DNA from: Candidatus Fermentibacterota bacterium
GTDB taxonomy: Bacteria; Fermentibacterota; Fermentibacteria; Fermentibacterales; Fermentibacteraceae
Length of the DNA: 13,857 bases
Direction of reading: 5' to 3'
Assembly (NCBI GenBank): GCA_012523605.1
Contig: JAAYTY010000024.1
Coordinates: 1-13,857, forward strand
The notes below the pieces were generated by a model that saw only the letters and a program-made list of their open reading frames with translations, did not search any database and was not told the origin of the DNA. Of the stretch, positions 1 through 6,358 are shown one piece after another. A program made the translations under genes and the position numbers. How positions within the stretch are numbered: the first letter of the stretch is position 1; every line of letters begins with the position of its first letter.

Positions 1-2
1 AC

Positions 3-470
3 GCCTGCGATCTCGTGCAGGAGACCTATGCCAGAGCCTTCAGGGCCCGCAGCCAGTACCGGCTGGGAACAAATGCCCGGGCCTGGCTGTTTGCAATACT
101 CAGGAACACCTTCCTCAACGACCAGAGGGCCCGGGGACGTGCTCCGAAGACCGTCCCCTGCGAGTGGATCGACGAGCTCGGTGAAGGAGGCGACGGCGAA
201 GAGCTCCCGGCTGGGAGGATCCGGGATCCCCAGAGGTGCCTTCTCAACGACATCCTCAGGGAGGACATAGACCGGGCCCTGGAGGAGCTTCCCGAGGAGT
301 TCAGGAGCGCGGTGGTCCTCTGCGACGTGGAGGAGATGTCGTACGCAGAGATAGCTGAGATACTCCAGATACCGATAGGAACGGTCAGATCGAGGATACA
401 CAGGGGTCGGGCGATCCTGAAGAGGAAACTGAGCGAATGGCGTTCCGGCATCGGGAGGGGTGGGAGTTGA
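3..470 (+). CDS. ECF-type RNA polymerase sigma-70 factor, 5'-truncated by window edge
   Basis: Directs RNA polymerase to a small regulon, usually in response to an envelope signal. The reading frame is open to the window edge, and the first residues (ACDLVQETYARAFR) match the end of the conserved sigma region 2 helix, so the GTG at 15 is an internal Val codon and the true start lies upstream. Region 4 is clear in the C-terminal half: a LEELPEEFR helix followed by the helix-turn-helix YAEIAEILQIPIGTVRSRIH, which reads the -35 element. A variable, acidic linker joins the two regions. The gene overlaps the next gene (TTG/TGA at 467-470), which encodes a zinc-type anti-sigma protein, the usual partner. 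Four Ile codons between 351 and 377 are all ATA, which is unusual in DNA this GC-rich. The family call is secure; the ECF subgroup and signal are unknown. Confidence 0.93.
   Translation, partial: ACDLVQETYARAFRARSQYRLGTNARAWLFAILRNTFLNDQRARGRAPKTVPCEWIDELGEGGDGEELPAGRIRDPQRCLLNDILREDIDRALEELPEEFRSAVVLCDVEEMSYAEIAEILQIPIGTVRSRIHRGRAILKRKLSEWRSGIGRGGS
453..460 (+). promoter_or_regulatory. Ribosome binding site for the anti-sigma gene
   Basis: GGGAGGGG lies six bases before the TTG at 467. It favours that TTG over the in-frame ATG at 437, which would add ten residues before the conserved Met-Lys-Cys start. It sits inside the sigma-factor coding region, which suggests translational coupling. Confidence 0.6.
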
Positions 471-691
471 AGTGTTCTGAGGCTGCCCGCAGGATTCACG
501 ATTACGTCTCCGGCGAGCTGGAGGGGGACGATCGGGAGAGGCTCGAGAAGCATCTCGAGACCTGCGAGGACTGCAGGTCCTGCGTGGAAGAGAACATGGC
601 GCTCAGGAGCAGGGTGAGGGATCTCATGAGGGTGTCCGCGCCCGCATCGCTCCGCGCCGAGGTCGTGCGCCTCTCGCAGGCGCAGGTCTGA
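467..691 (+). CDS. Zinc-finger (ZAS/zf-HC2) anti-sigma factor domain protein
   Basis: A 74-residue cytoplasmic protein that probably binds and holds the upstream ECF sigma factor. The anti-sigma zinc motif H-x3-C-x2-C is seen at His29, Cys33 and Cys36, and Cys3 is placed where this family usually supplies the fourth ligand. The TTG start overlaps the sigma stop codon, has a good ribosome binding site, and keeps the typical Met-Lys-Cys opening. A longer start at ATG 437 is possible but less likely. The protein has no membrane segment and ends soon after the helical domain, whereas many relatives continue into a transmembrane helix and a periplasmic domain. Those missing parts appear to be encoded by the next gene, four bases downstream in another frame. 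The zinc anti-sigma call is firm from the motif and position. Confidence 0.87.
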   Translation: MKCSEAARRIHDYVSGELEGDDRERLEKHLETCEDCRSCVEENMALRSRVRDLMRVSAPASLRAEVVRLSQAQV

Positions 692-695
692 GGCT

Positions 696-1169
696 TTGCC
701 CGCGCGCAACCGGCGGCCGCCGGTCCTCCTGGCGGCCGCCTGCGCTGCTCTGCCCGCCCTTGCGTCGCTTCTCCTGTTCGACCGCCCGGCCAGCACTCTC
801 TGCGATGCGGTCTCTCTGGCCGGAATCGGGGGCGAGCTCGCCGCCGCCGACGGAGCCTCGAGCGAGAGGCCGGCGCTCGACAGCCTGGCTGAGTGGGCCG
901 GCTTCCGCCTGCCCTCCGGAGCCGCCCTCGAGCCCGGGACTTCTGGAGCGGCCTGCTCCCTCTTTCCATACAGGATCGCGGCCTTCTCCTTCCCTTCCGA
1001 TTCCTCCGTCATGGTGCTGGTCTCCTGCCCGGTTCCCCTCGCCCTGCGCGATCCCGGTCCCGGAGGGCCATCGGTTCTCACCGGAGGCGGGAGGACGGCC
1101 GTCATCGTGATTCCGGGCGCCCGGGAATCCCATGCGGCCGCGGCGGCCGGCTCGGTGGAGCCCCTCTGA
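696..1169 (+). CDS. Membrane-anchored protein resembling the sensor half of an anti-sigma factor
   Basis: 157 residues with a TTG start. A basic N-terminus (ARNRR) precedes one hydrophobic segment at about residues 9-28, which fits an N-in membrane anchor or an uncleaved signal. The exported part (about 65-140) has the loose pattern of extracytoplasmic domains of transmembrane anti-sigma factors: a GFRLPSGAALEPG stretch, then alternating strands (FPYRIAAFSF, SVMVLVSCPVP) and a late TAVIVIPG strand. Together with the preceding zinc protein it would make a typical anti-sigma factor of about 230 residues, so this may be a split gene or a frameshift. The frame stays open upstream of the TTG, which is compatible with either. 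The start has only a weak ribosome binding site (GAGG two bases away), so coupling is likely. The role is inferred from context and pattern only. Confidence 0.6.
   Translation: MPARNRRPPVLLAAACAALPALASLLLFDRPASTLCDAVSLAGIGGELAAADGASSERPALDSLAEWAGFRLPSGAALEPGTSGAACSLFPYRIAAFSFPSDSSVMVLVSCPVPLALRDPGPGGPSVLTGGGRTAVIVIPGARESHAAAAAGSVEPL
1154..1160 (+). promoter_or_regulatory. Ribosome binding site supporting a CTG start
   Basis: GGTGGAG lies five bases before the CTG at 1166. No ATG, GTG or TTG occurs in this frame near the signal peptide, so this site is the main evidence for where the lipoprotein begins. Confidence 0.45.
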
Positions 1170-1645
1170 ACGCCGCGCGCGGGTCAGCGGCGGTATGCCT
1201 CGCGGCTCTGCTCGCGTGCTGCCGCTCGGGAGGGGATGGGGCCGCCCGGGAACAGGCTCCGCCCGCGCCTCCGTCGCTTCCGGGAAGCCTGTTCGCTCCA
1301 GACGGGACGCCGGCCGTGGTGTCGGCGGACTCCGCGATAGTGCTCTACCTGTGGCTGCCGCTCCCGGGCCATCCGGGGCCGGAGGCCGATCTCGAGGCGA
1401 TCGAATGCATCGGGACCGACGGCGACGTTGCCGCCTTCGCGGTGCAGACCAGTCCGGCCGCGAGGAACTCCGCCCAGGAGCAGGTCAACTCCTTCGGCAT
1501 GGTCCTGCCGGTCTTCCTGGCAGACTCGGCGGTGGCGAGATGCATCCCCCCGGGAAACCTGCCGGCGGCCGTGCTGTTCGGGCCCGGCGGCTCGATCGCC
1601 GTGGAGACGGGGTTCGGCGCGGTGGAGCGCATCCTCTCGAAGTGA
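1166..1645 (+). CDS. Predicted lipoprotein with degenerate thioredoxin-like fold
   Basis: About 159 residues from a probable CTG start that overlaps the previous stop codon (CTGA). Residues 1-18 form a short signal peptide: Arg5, a hydrophobic core, then LLAC, a lipobox-like site with Cys18 as the likely lipidated residue. The mature part looks like a TlpA/redoxin fold: strand AIVLYLWLPLPG, then an acidic helix, strand VAAFAVQ, a segment ending VLPVFLADS, and NLPAAVLFGPGGSIAVETG, which matches the cis-Pro strand and the following G-x-I strand of thioredoxins. The CXXC redox motif expected after the first strand is absent (LPLPGHPG instead), so disulfide chemistry is unlikely; a binding or sensing role is more plausible. 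It sits between the anti-sigma genes and the phosphoesterase. The only ATG-initiated alternative (893) would overlap the upstream gene almost entirely, so I reject it. Confidence 0.65.
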   Translation: MNAARGSAAVCLAALLACCRSGGDGAAREQAPPAPPSLPGSLFAPDGTPAVVSADSAIVLYLWLPLPGHPGPEADLEAIECIGTDGDVAAFAVQTSPAARNSAQEQVNSFGMVLPVFLADSAVARCIPPGNLPAAVLFGPGGSIAVETGFGAVERILSK

Positions 1646-2442
1646 GCCTCGAGCTGGCCCCCTCCGGCAGGCCGTTCGTAGCGGTATCGGATGTCCACCT
1701 CTTTCCCGGAGGGAAGCCCCATCCCGGCAGGGAGAGCTTCCTCTCCTTCCTCGGAGAGCTGGCGCAGGCCGGTCCGGGAGAGCTGTGGATCGCAGGCGAC
1801 CTGTTCGATTTCTGGCACGAGAAGCACGGCGCTCCCCGCGGCTTCGAGAGGATCCTCTCCGCGCTGGCGGCGGTATCGGAAGCCGGATGGAGCCTGACGT
1901 TCCTGCCGGGGAACCACGACGGGTGGGTCGGCGGCGCATTCTCCGCCGCAACAGGCGCCAGGGTTCTCGGTCGCGGGCCGGTCGAAGCAGAGGTCGAAGG
2001 AAGGCGAGTCCTGCTGGCCCATGGCGACGGGCTCGGCGGGGGCGACTGGGGCTACAGGCTCTTCCTCGGGCCGATCCTTCGGTCCCGTGCCGCCGGAATT
2101 CTGTTCCGCGCACTGCCTGTGGCGGTCGGAGAGACCCTGGCGGGGCTCATGTCGGGCACCAGCAGGCGCATCCTCAGGCGGCAGTCGGACTGCATCCCCG
2201 CGCACCTCTCCGCGTGGGCCGACGGGATGCTCCGCTCGGGGATCGACATAGTCGTCACCGGACATACCCACGTGGCAGGGACGAGGCTCTCCGGAAGGGG
2301 CATCCACATCTCCCTGGGGGACTGGCTGGGCGATTTCCACTACGCTTCCTCCGACCCCTCCCTGGGCCTGCGCCTCGTCCGCTACGAAGCCCCGGGGCCA
2401 GCCTCCGCCGGGCCGCTCGTTGACCCGGGCGCGGCCGGGTGA
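1642..2442 (+). CDS. LpxH-like calcineurin-family phosphoesterase (UDP-2,3-diacylglucosamine diphosphatase family)
   Basis: 266 residues from GTG, overlapping the previous stop. All metallophosphoesterase motifs are present in order: D17-x-H19 (SDVH), G52-D53-L-F-D56, G90-N-H-D93, H127 in AHGD, and G207-H-T-H210. Together these ligate a two-metal centre. GDLFDFW and the arrangement of motifs fit the LpxH branch, which hydrolyses UDP-2,3-diacylglucosamine to lipid X on the cytoplasmic face of the inner membrane; GNHD rather than the GNRD of E. coli LpxH is seen in other members. The length is slightly above the roughly 240 residues of E. coli LpxH, with a Pro/Ala/Gly-rich tail. No other lpx gene is nearby, and the gene sits directly before glycosyltransferases, so it could act on another lipid-linked or nucleotide-linked diphosphate in this pathway. 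Family secure, substrate inferred. Confidence 0.85.
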   Translation: MSLELAPSGRPFVAVSDVHLFPGGKPHPGRESFLSFLGELAQAGPGELWIAGDLFDFWHEKHGAPRGFERILSALAAVSEAGWSLTFLPGNHDGWVGGAFSAATGARVLGRGPVEAEVEGRRVLLAHGDGLGGGDWGYRLFLGPILRSRAAGILFRALPVAVGETLAGLMSGTSRRILRRQSDCIPAHLSAWADGMLRSGIDIVVTGHTHVAGTRLSGRGIHISLGDWLGDFHYASSDPSLGLRLVRYEAPGPASAGPLVDPGAAG

Positions 2443-2455
2443 GATTTTCAACCCC

Positions 2456-3412
2456 ATGGAAACAGACGGAATCCTCCTGAGCATAGTCGTGCCGGCCTTC
2501 AACGAGGCGGAGAGCATACCGGATCTCGTCGCCGAGACGGCCGCGGCGCTCTCCGGGCGCGACTGGGAAATGATAATCGTAGACGACGGAAGCACCGATT
2601 CCACATGGGACGAGATCCGCAGGGCGGCTTCCTCGCATCCGGTCGCGGGCCTCAGATTCGGAAGGAATCACGGAAAGGCCGCCGCCCTCTCCGCGGGCTT
2701 CGCCGCCGCCAGGGGGGCGATCATCGCCACCATGGACGCCGACCTCCAGGACGATCCCGCCGAGATACCCGCGATGGCGGATCTCCTGGCGGAATCGGGC
2801 CTGGGCGTCCTGAGCGGATGGAAGAGGGAACGCAGGGATCCCCCTTCCAAGCGGCTCCCTTCGAGGTTCTTCAACGCCGTAGTGCGCCGCTTCACCGGAA
2901 TCCCCCTTCACGACTTCAACTGCGGGCTCAAGGTGTACCGCGCCGAGCCCGCCAGGCGGATCGACCTGTACGGCGAGATGCACAGGTACACCCCCGTGCT
3001 CGTCTCCCAGCTCGGCTGGGCCGTTGGGGAGAAGCCCGTCAACCACAGGCCGCGGAGGCACGGGCACAGCAAGTACGGCCCGGCGAGATTCTTCAGGGGA
3101 TACGCCGACCTTCTCACGGTGCTCTTCCTGCACCGTTATTCGTTCAGGCCCCTGCATTTCTTCGGCGGGATCGGTACGACTCTCTTCGCCGGGGGGCTCG
3201 GCATCTCCCTCTACCTCACCCTTCTCAAGATCCTCACCGGAGCCTCGATCGGCAGGAGGCCCCTGCTCCTCCTCGGCGTGTTCCTCATGATGATCGGCTT
3301 CCAGTTCGTGTCGCTCGGCCTCCTCGGCGAGATGCAGCTCCGTCTGCTGCCCGGGAAGAGGCTCTACACGGTGGTGGAGACCGCGGGGCGCCTGAGCGGC
3401 ACGGGGACATGA
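2456..3412 (+). CDS. GT2 glycosyltransferase, DPM1/GtrB/ArnC-like, with C-terminal membrane helices
   Basis: 318 residues from ATG 2456; a TTG at 2420 in the same frame would add 12 residues and overlap the previous gene, but the conserved domain begins right after the ATG. GT-A fold motifs: VVPAFNEAES (13-20), VDDGSTDS (42-49), and the metal-binding D94-A-D96 within MDADLQDDP. NCGLKVYR and the basic RRHGHSKYG segment are typical of enzymes that transfer a sugar from a nucleotide donor to a polyprenyl phosphate. Two hydrophobic segments near the C-terminus (within about residues 235-300) anchor it. It probably makes a polyprenyl-phosphate sugar that serves as a donor on the outer face of the membrane after flipping. 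This fits the two flippase-like proteins and the YfhO-type protein downstream. The specific sugar cannot be told from sequence. Confidence 0.92.
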   Translation: METDGILLSIVVPAFNEAESIPDLVAETAAALSGRDWEMIIVDDGSTDSTWDEIRRAASSHPVAGLRFGRNHGKAAALSAGFAAARGAIIATMDADLQDDPAEIPAMADLLAESGLGVLSGWKRERRDPPSKRLPSRFFNAVVRRFTGIPLHDFNCGLKVYRAEPARRIDLYGEMHRYTPVLVSQLGWAVGEKPVNHRPRRHGHSKYGPARFFRGYADLLTVLFLHRYSFRPLHFFGGIGTTLFAGGLGISLYLTLLKILTGASIGRRPLLLLGVFLMMIGFQFVSLGLLGEMQLRLLPGKRLYTVVETAGRLSGTGT

Positions 3413-4515
3413 GGCTCATCGCCGCCGGTCCGTTCCCTCCGCACAGGGGCGGGATCTCCCAGTTCGGCATGAAGCTCGCCGACGTACTGGAGGCGCGTGT
3501 CCAGGTCTCCAGGGTCGGCTTCTCCAGGCTCTATCCCCGGGCGTTCTTTCCCGGGGTCTCCCAGTTCGATCCGCCCGGAGGAGCCAGCATAACCGCCTTC
3601 GCGACGATGGATTCCTGCAGTCCCCTCTCATGGCGGCGCACCAGGCGCGAGCTGTCCCGCCTCGGCGCCGATGCGGCCGTGGTCCAGTGGTGGCATCCGT
3701 TCTTCGCCCCCGCCCTCGACCGGAGCCTGCCCCCGGAACGCGAGGTCCGCAGGGTGGCGGTCTGCCACAACATCCATCCCCACGAAGGCTTCCCGATGGG
3801 CAGGGCGGTTGCGAGATGGTTCCTCGGGAAGGCGGAGGCCCTCGTGGTGCACAGCGCCGCCGACGAGGAGAGAGCCCGTGCCCTTCTGCCGCGCGCCAGG
3901 ATCCTGCGGCTCTTCCATCCGATCTACGACCAGTACCTGGCGTACGACCGCGGCAGGCAGTCCGCGAGAAGCGGGCTGGGCTACGGCGACGACGAGAGGG
4001 TGATCCTCTTCTTCGGGCTCGTGCGTCCATACAAGGGTGTGGAGGACCTGATCGAGGCCTTCCGGGAGATGCCCGGCGACTGCAGGCTCCTGCTCGCCGG
4101 AGAGTGCTACTCCGGCGCGGAGGACCTCAGGAAGGCGCTCGAAGCGCCCGGCACGGCCTCGAGGGCCCGGTGGGACGAGCGCTTCGTGCCCGATTCGGAG
4201 GTCTGGGCCTACTTCAGGGCGGCCGATCTCGTGGTCCTGCCGTACAGGAGCGCCACCCAGAGCGGCGTGGCCCAGATAGCACTCTCCTTCGGCAGGCCGA
4301 TGGTCCTTACGAGGACGGGAGGACTGCCGGAACTGATAGAGGAGGGACGCACGGGCTTCCTGGCCGAGCCGGGCTCGCCGGAAAGCCTGGCCGGGGCCAT
4401 CAGCAGGGCGCTGGACCTGCCGCGCGGCGCGGAGATGGAGGAGCGCGTGGCGGAGGTGGCGTCGAGGTTCGGCTGGGACCGCTATGCCGATTCCCTGCTG
4501 GAGCTGATCCGTTGA
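3409..4515 (+). CDS. GT4 family glycosyltransferase
   Basis: 368 residues, ATG overlapping the previous stop (ATGA). GT-B fold retaining glycosyltransferase. The N-terminal domain starts with a glycine-rich loop, PFPPHRGGISQFG, which binds acceptor or donor. The C-terminal nucleotide-sugar domain begins at about residue 195 with VILFFGLVRPYKGVEDLIEAF, and continues with DLVVLPYRSATQSGVAQIALSFGRP and TGGLPELIEEGRTGFL. The Glu that opens the usual E-x7-E motif is replaced by the SATQSG form, which occurs in a recognised GT4 subgroup, so the enzyme is probably active. It has no membrane helix and should work at the cytoplasmic face. It most likely adds a sugar to a lipid-linked or lipid A-like acceptor made by neighbouring proteins. 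Substrate unknown. Confidence 0.92.
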   Translation: MRLIAAGPFPPHRGGISQFGMKLADVLEARVQVSRVGFSRLYPRAFFPGVSQFDPPGGASITAFATMDSCSPLSWRRTRRELSRLGADAAVVQWWHPFFAPALDRSLPPEREVRRVAVCHNIHPHEGFPMGRAVARWFLGKAEALVVHSAADEERARALLPRARILRLFHPIYDQYLAYDRGRQSARSGLGYGDDERVILFFGLVRPYKGVEDLIEAFREMPGDCRLLLAGECYSGAEDLRKALEAPGTASRARWDERFVPDSEVWAYFRAADLVVLPYRSATQSGVAQIALSFGRPMVLTRTGGLPELIEEGRTGFLAEPGSPESLAGAISRALDLPRGAEMEERVAEVASRFGWDRYADSLLELIR

Positions 4516-5402
4516 GGGTTTTCGTCGCGGGCGCAGGGGGTTTCATCGGGGGCGCTGTCACAGCCCTTCTCGAAAGATACGGCCACGAGGTCACCGCACA
4601 CGTCCGCTCTCGCGACGGCGACGTGAGAGCCGGTTCGGTCCCCCGGGGGACCGACCTCGTCGTCAACTCCGCGGGAAGGCTGGGCGGGGCGGGAGTGGAC
4701 GAGTCGGCTCTCGACGAAGGCAACACCGCCCCTGCCAGGGTGCTGGCGGGAGAGGCGTCGAGGCTGGGCATTCCGATCGTGCATCTCGGAACGCCGGGGG
4801 TCACGGGTCTCGCGGCCGGAGCATCCGAGGATCTGCCGCCCGCCCCATGGGGTCCCTACGAACGTTCCAAGGCGCGAGCCGAGGAGGTCCTCCGATCGAT
4901 CGTGCCGGAGGGGATGCTCACGATACTCAGGCCCGATTTCGTCTATGGTCCGGGGGACTTCCACAAGGCGGCCCTGTTCAGACAGGCGGCGAAGGGCTGG
5001 TTCCCGATGGTGGGCATGGGTGGTGCCAGGATCAGGCCGACCTTCGTGCTGGACGTCGCGAGGGCCTGCATCGAGGCCATGCCGGGCGGGAGGCTCGAGG
5101 GAGGCGTCTTCAATATCGGAGGTCCGGAGGTGGTCACGGTGTCGGAACTCGTCGCGGCGGTCGGGAGAGCGCTGGGCAGGCGCGTGCTGCGCGTTCCGGT
5201 TCCGCGGGCGGCGTTCCGGGCTGCGATCGCAATCGGGCTCTTCGGAAGAGTGCTTTCCGAGAGCCGATACATGCTCTTCGGCAGGGACCACTTCGTCTCT
5301 ATCGAAAAGGCTTCCTCGGCGGGGTTCACATCCTGCACCGGGCTCGCCTCCGGGCTCGCTTCGACAGTGACCTGGCTCAGGTCCGAAGGCCTGGTGCCGT
5401 GA
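4512..5402 (+). CDS. NAD(P)-dependent epimerase/dehydratase, extended SDR family
   Basis: 296 residues from TTG overlapping the previous stop (TTGA). The Rossmann loop GAGGFIG is at residues 7-13, the NSAGRLG segment stands in place of the usual NAA loop, and the catalytic pair is Y116-x3-K120. The residue usually supplied by Ser/Thr is probably T94 in HLGTPGVTG. ILRPDFVYGPGD is the family's substrate-side motif and FNIGGPEVVTVSEL is typical of its C-terminal part. Members interconvert, oxidise or reduce nucleotide sugars or related substrates. Flanking glycosyltransferases suggest a sugar nucleotide or lipid-linked sugar. It is shorter than UDP-glucose 4-epimerase (about 340 residues) and lies closer to the atypical SDR/3-beta-HSD-like group, so the exact reaction is open. 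Confidence 0.88.
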   Translation: MRVFVAGAGGFIGGAVTALLERYGHEVTAHVRSRDGDVRAGSVPRGTDLVVNSAGRLGGAGVDESALDEGNTAPARVLAGEASRLGIPIVHLGTPGVTGLAAGASEDLPPAPWGPYERSKARAEEVLRSIVPEGMLTILRPDFVYGPGDFHKAALFRQAAKGWFPMVGMGGARIRPTFVLDVARACIEAMPGGRLEGGVFNIGGPEVVTVSELVAAVGRALGRRVLRVPVPRAAFRAAIAIGLFGRVLSESRYMLFGRDHFVSIEKASSAGFTSCTGLASGLASTVTWLRSEGLVP

Positions 5403-6358
5403 CGGGTGGATGGAACAGGGCCAGGATCGTGCGCTGGGCATCCAGGGCCGGTCTCGCGGTGCTGGTGCTCTTCGCCTCCTCGGCCGTGGCGGCGAAATGG
5501 GAGGAGATCTCGGGGTCGTTCGAGAGGGTGACCTGGTCTCCGGATCCTCTCGCCCTGGCCGCGTCGGTCGCGATCCTGGCGGCATCGCTTGCTCTCAACC
5601 CCTCGGGATGGATGATTCTCGCGAGGGAGCTGGGATCGGACACGCCCGTTGCGGGGCTTCGGGCCGCGTGGTTCGCCAGTCAGCTCGGAAGATACATGCC
5701 GGGCAAGATATGGCTCTTCGCGGGCAGGATAGGATTCCTGAGGAGCGAAGGGCTCTCCACTGCCCGCGCAGTCGCAGCCTCGGTCTGGGAGCTGATCGCC
5801 GGCGCGGCGGCGGCCGGCGCCGTGGCTCTTCCCTGCATTCTGCTCTCCGGAGCCACGGGCATCGTCCCCGCGGTCAGGACCGCGGCCGCGGCGGCCGCGG
5901 CGGCGATGCTCCTCCTGCCTCTGCTCGGTCCCGTTCAGAAGGCCGCGTTCGCGCTGGAGGGAGGGGCCGCTTTCACGGGGATAGGAACCGCAACCGGGCT
6001 GAGGGTGGCCGGCCTCTTCTGCGCACTGTGGGCCGCGCGTGGAATCTCTCTCCATCTGTGGCTCACAGGGCTGGGGCTGGAGACGCGGGGGTTCTGGCCC
6101 GTCATGGCGGCGGCGCCGCTGTCGTGGCTCGCAGGATATATTGTGTTCGTCGTCCCGGGAGGCATCGGCGTGAGGGAGACCGTTATCGCGGCGCTGGTGG
6201 CGCCTTCCGGCACGGCGGGCCCCGTAGTCGTCGCCTGTCTGGGCCAGACTTTGCTGATGGCGGTTCTCGAGATCCTTCTGGCGCTTCCCTCCTTCAGGGC
6301 TGCCCCTGGAGCCCGCGGCATCGCGAAAGGCGGAACGGATGATGCGGCGTCCGGCTGA
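5399..6358 (+). CDS. AglD/UPF0104 flippase-like integral membrane protein (first copy)
   Basis: 319 residues, GTG overlapping the previous stop (GTGA). A polytopic membrane protein with about eight hydrophobic segments and the two hallmark motifs of the AglD/MprF-transmembrane (UPF0104) family: LGRYMPGKIW (R98-Y-M-P-G-K103) and VPGGIGVRE (252-260). Members include the lipid-translocating part of MprF and archaeal AglD, which is needed for a late step in N-glycan assembly from dolichol-phosphate sugar; general biochemistry is poorly defined. An Ala-rich run at 5881-5908 is a membrane helix rather than a repeat element. The downstream fusion protein carries a second domain of this family with both motifs aligned at nearly the same residues, implying a duplication. 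Its probable job is moving a lipid-linked sugar or lipid across the inner membrane, or assisting the YfhO-like protein. Confidence 0.87.
   Translation: MTGGWNRARIVRWASRAGLAVLVLFASSAVAAKWEEISGSFERVTWSPDPLALAASVAILAASLALNPSGWMILARELGSDTPVAGLRAAWFASQLGRYMPGKIWLFAGRIGFLRSEGLSTARAVAASVWELIAGAAAAGAVALPCILLSGATGIVPAVRTAAAAAAAAMLLLPLLGPVQKAAFALEGGAAFTGIGTATGLRVAGLFCALWAARGISLHLWLTGLGLETRGFWPVMAAAPLSWLAGYIVFVVPGGIGVRETVIAALVAPSGTAGPVVVACLGQTLLMAVLEILLALPSFRAAPGARGIAKGGTDDAASG

Noticed and set aside
26..1105. 359-codon open frame on the minus strand
   Set aside because: Antisense shadow of the sigma/anti-sigma genes, with biased composition and no family features.
2443..2455. Thirteen-base gap as a possible internal promoter site
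   Set aside because: Too short for a promoter on its own, and no -35/-10 pair could be recognised around it.
1345..2604. 419-codon open frame on the minus strand
   Set aside because: Antisense to the lipoprotein, LpxH-like and GT2 genes, all with clear family motifs; no motif or start context of its own.
3535..3556. Inverted repeat CCCCGGG / CCCGGGG with an 8-base loop
   Set aside because: Perfect 7-bp stem, but inside the GT4 coding region, with no T-run; likely a by-product of GC-rich codons.
5881..5908. GCGGCCGC-type repetitive run
   Set aside because: Encodes an Ala-rich membrane helix in the flippase-like protein; no sign of a regulatory or mobile repeat.
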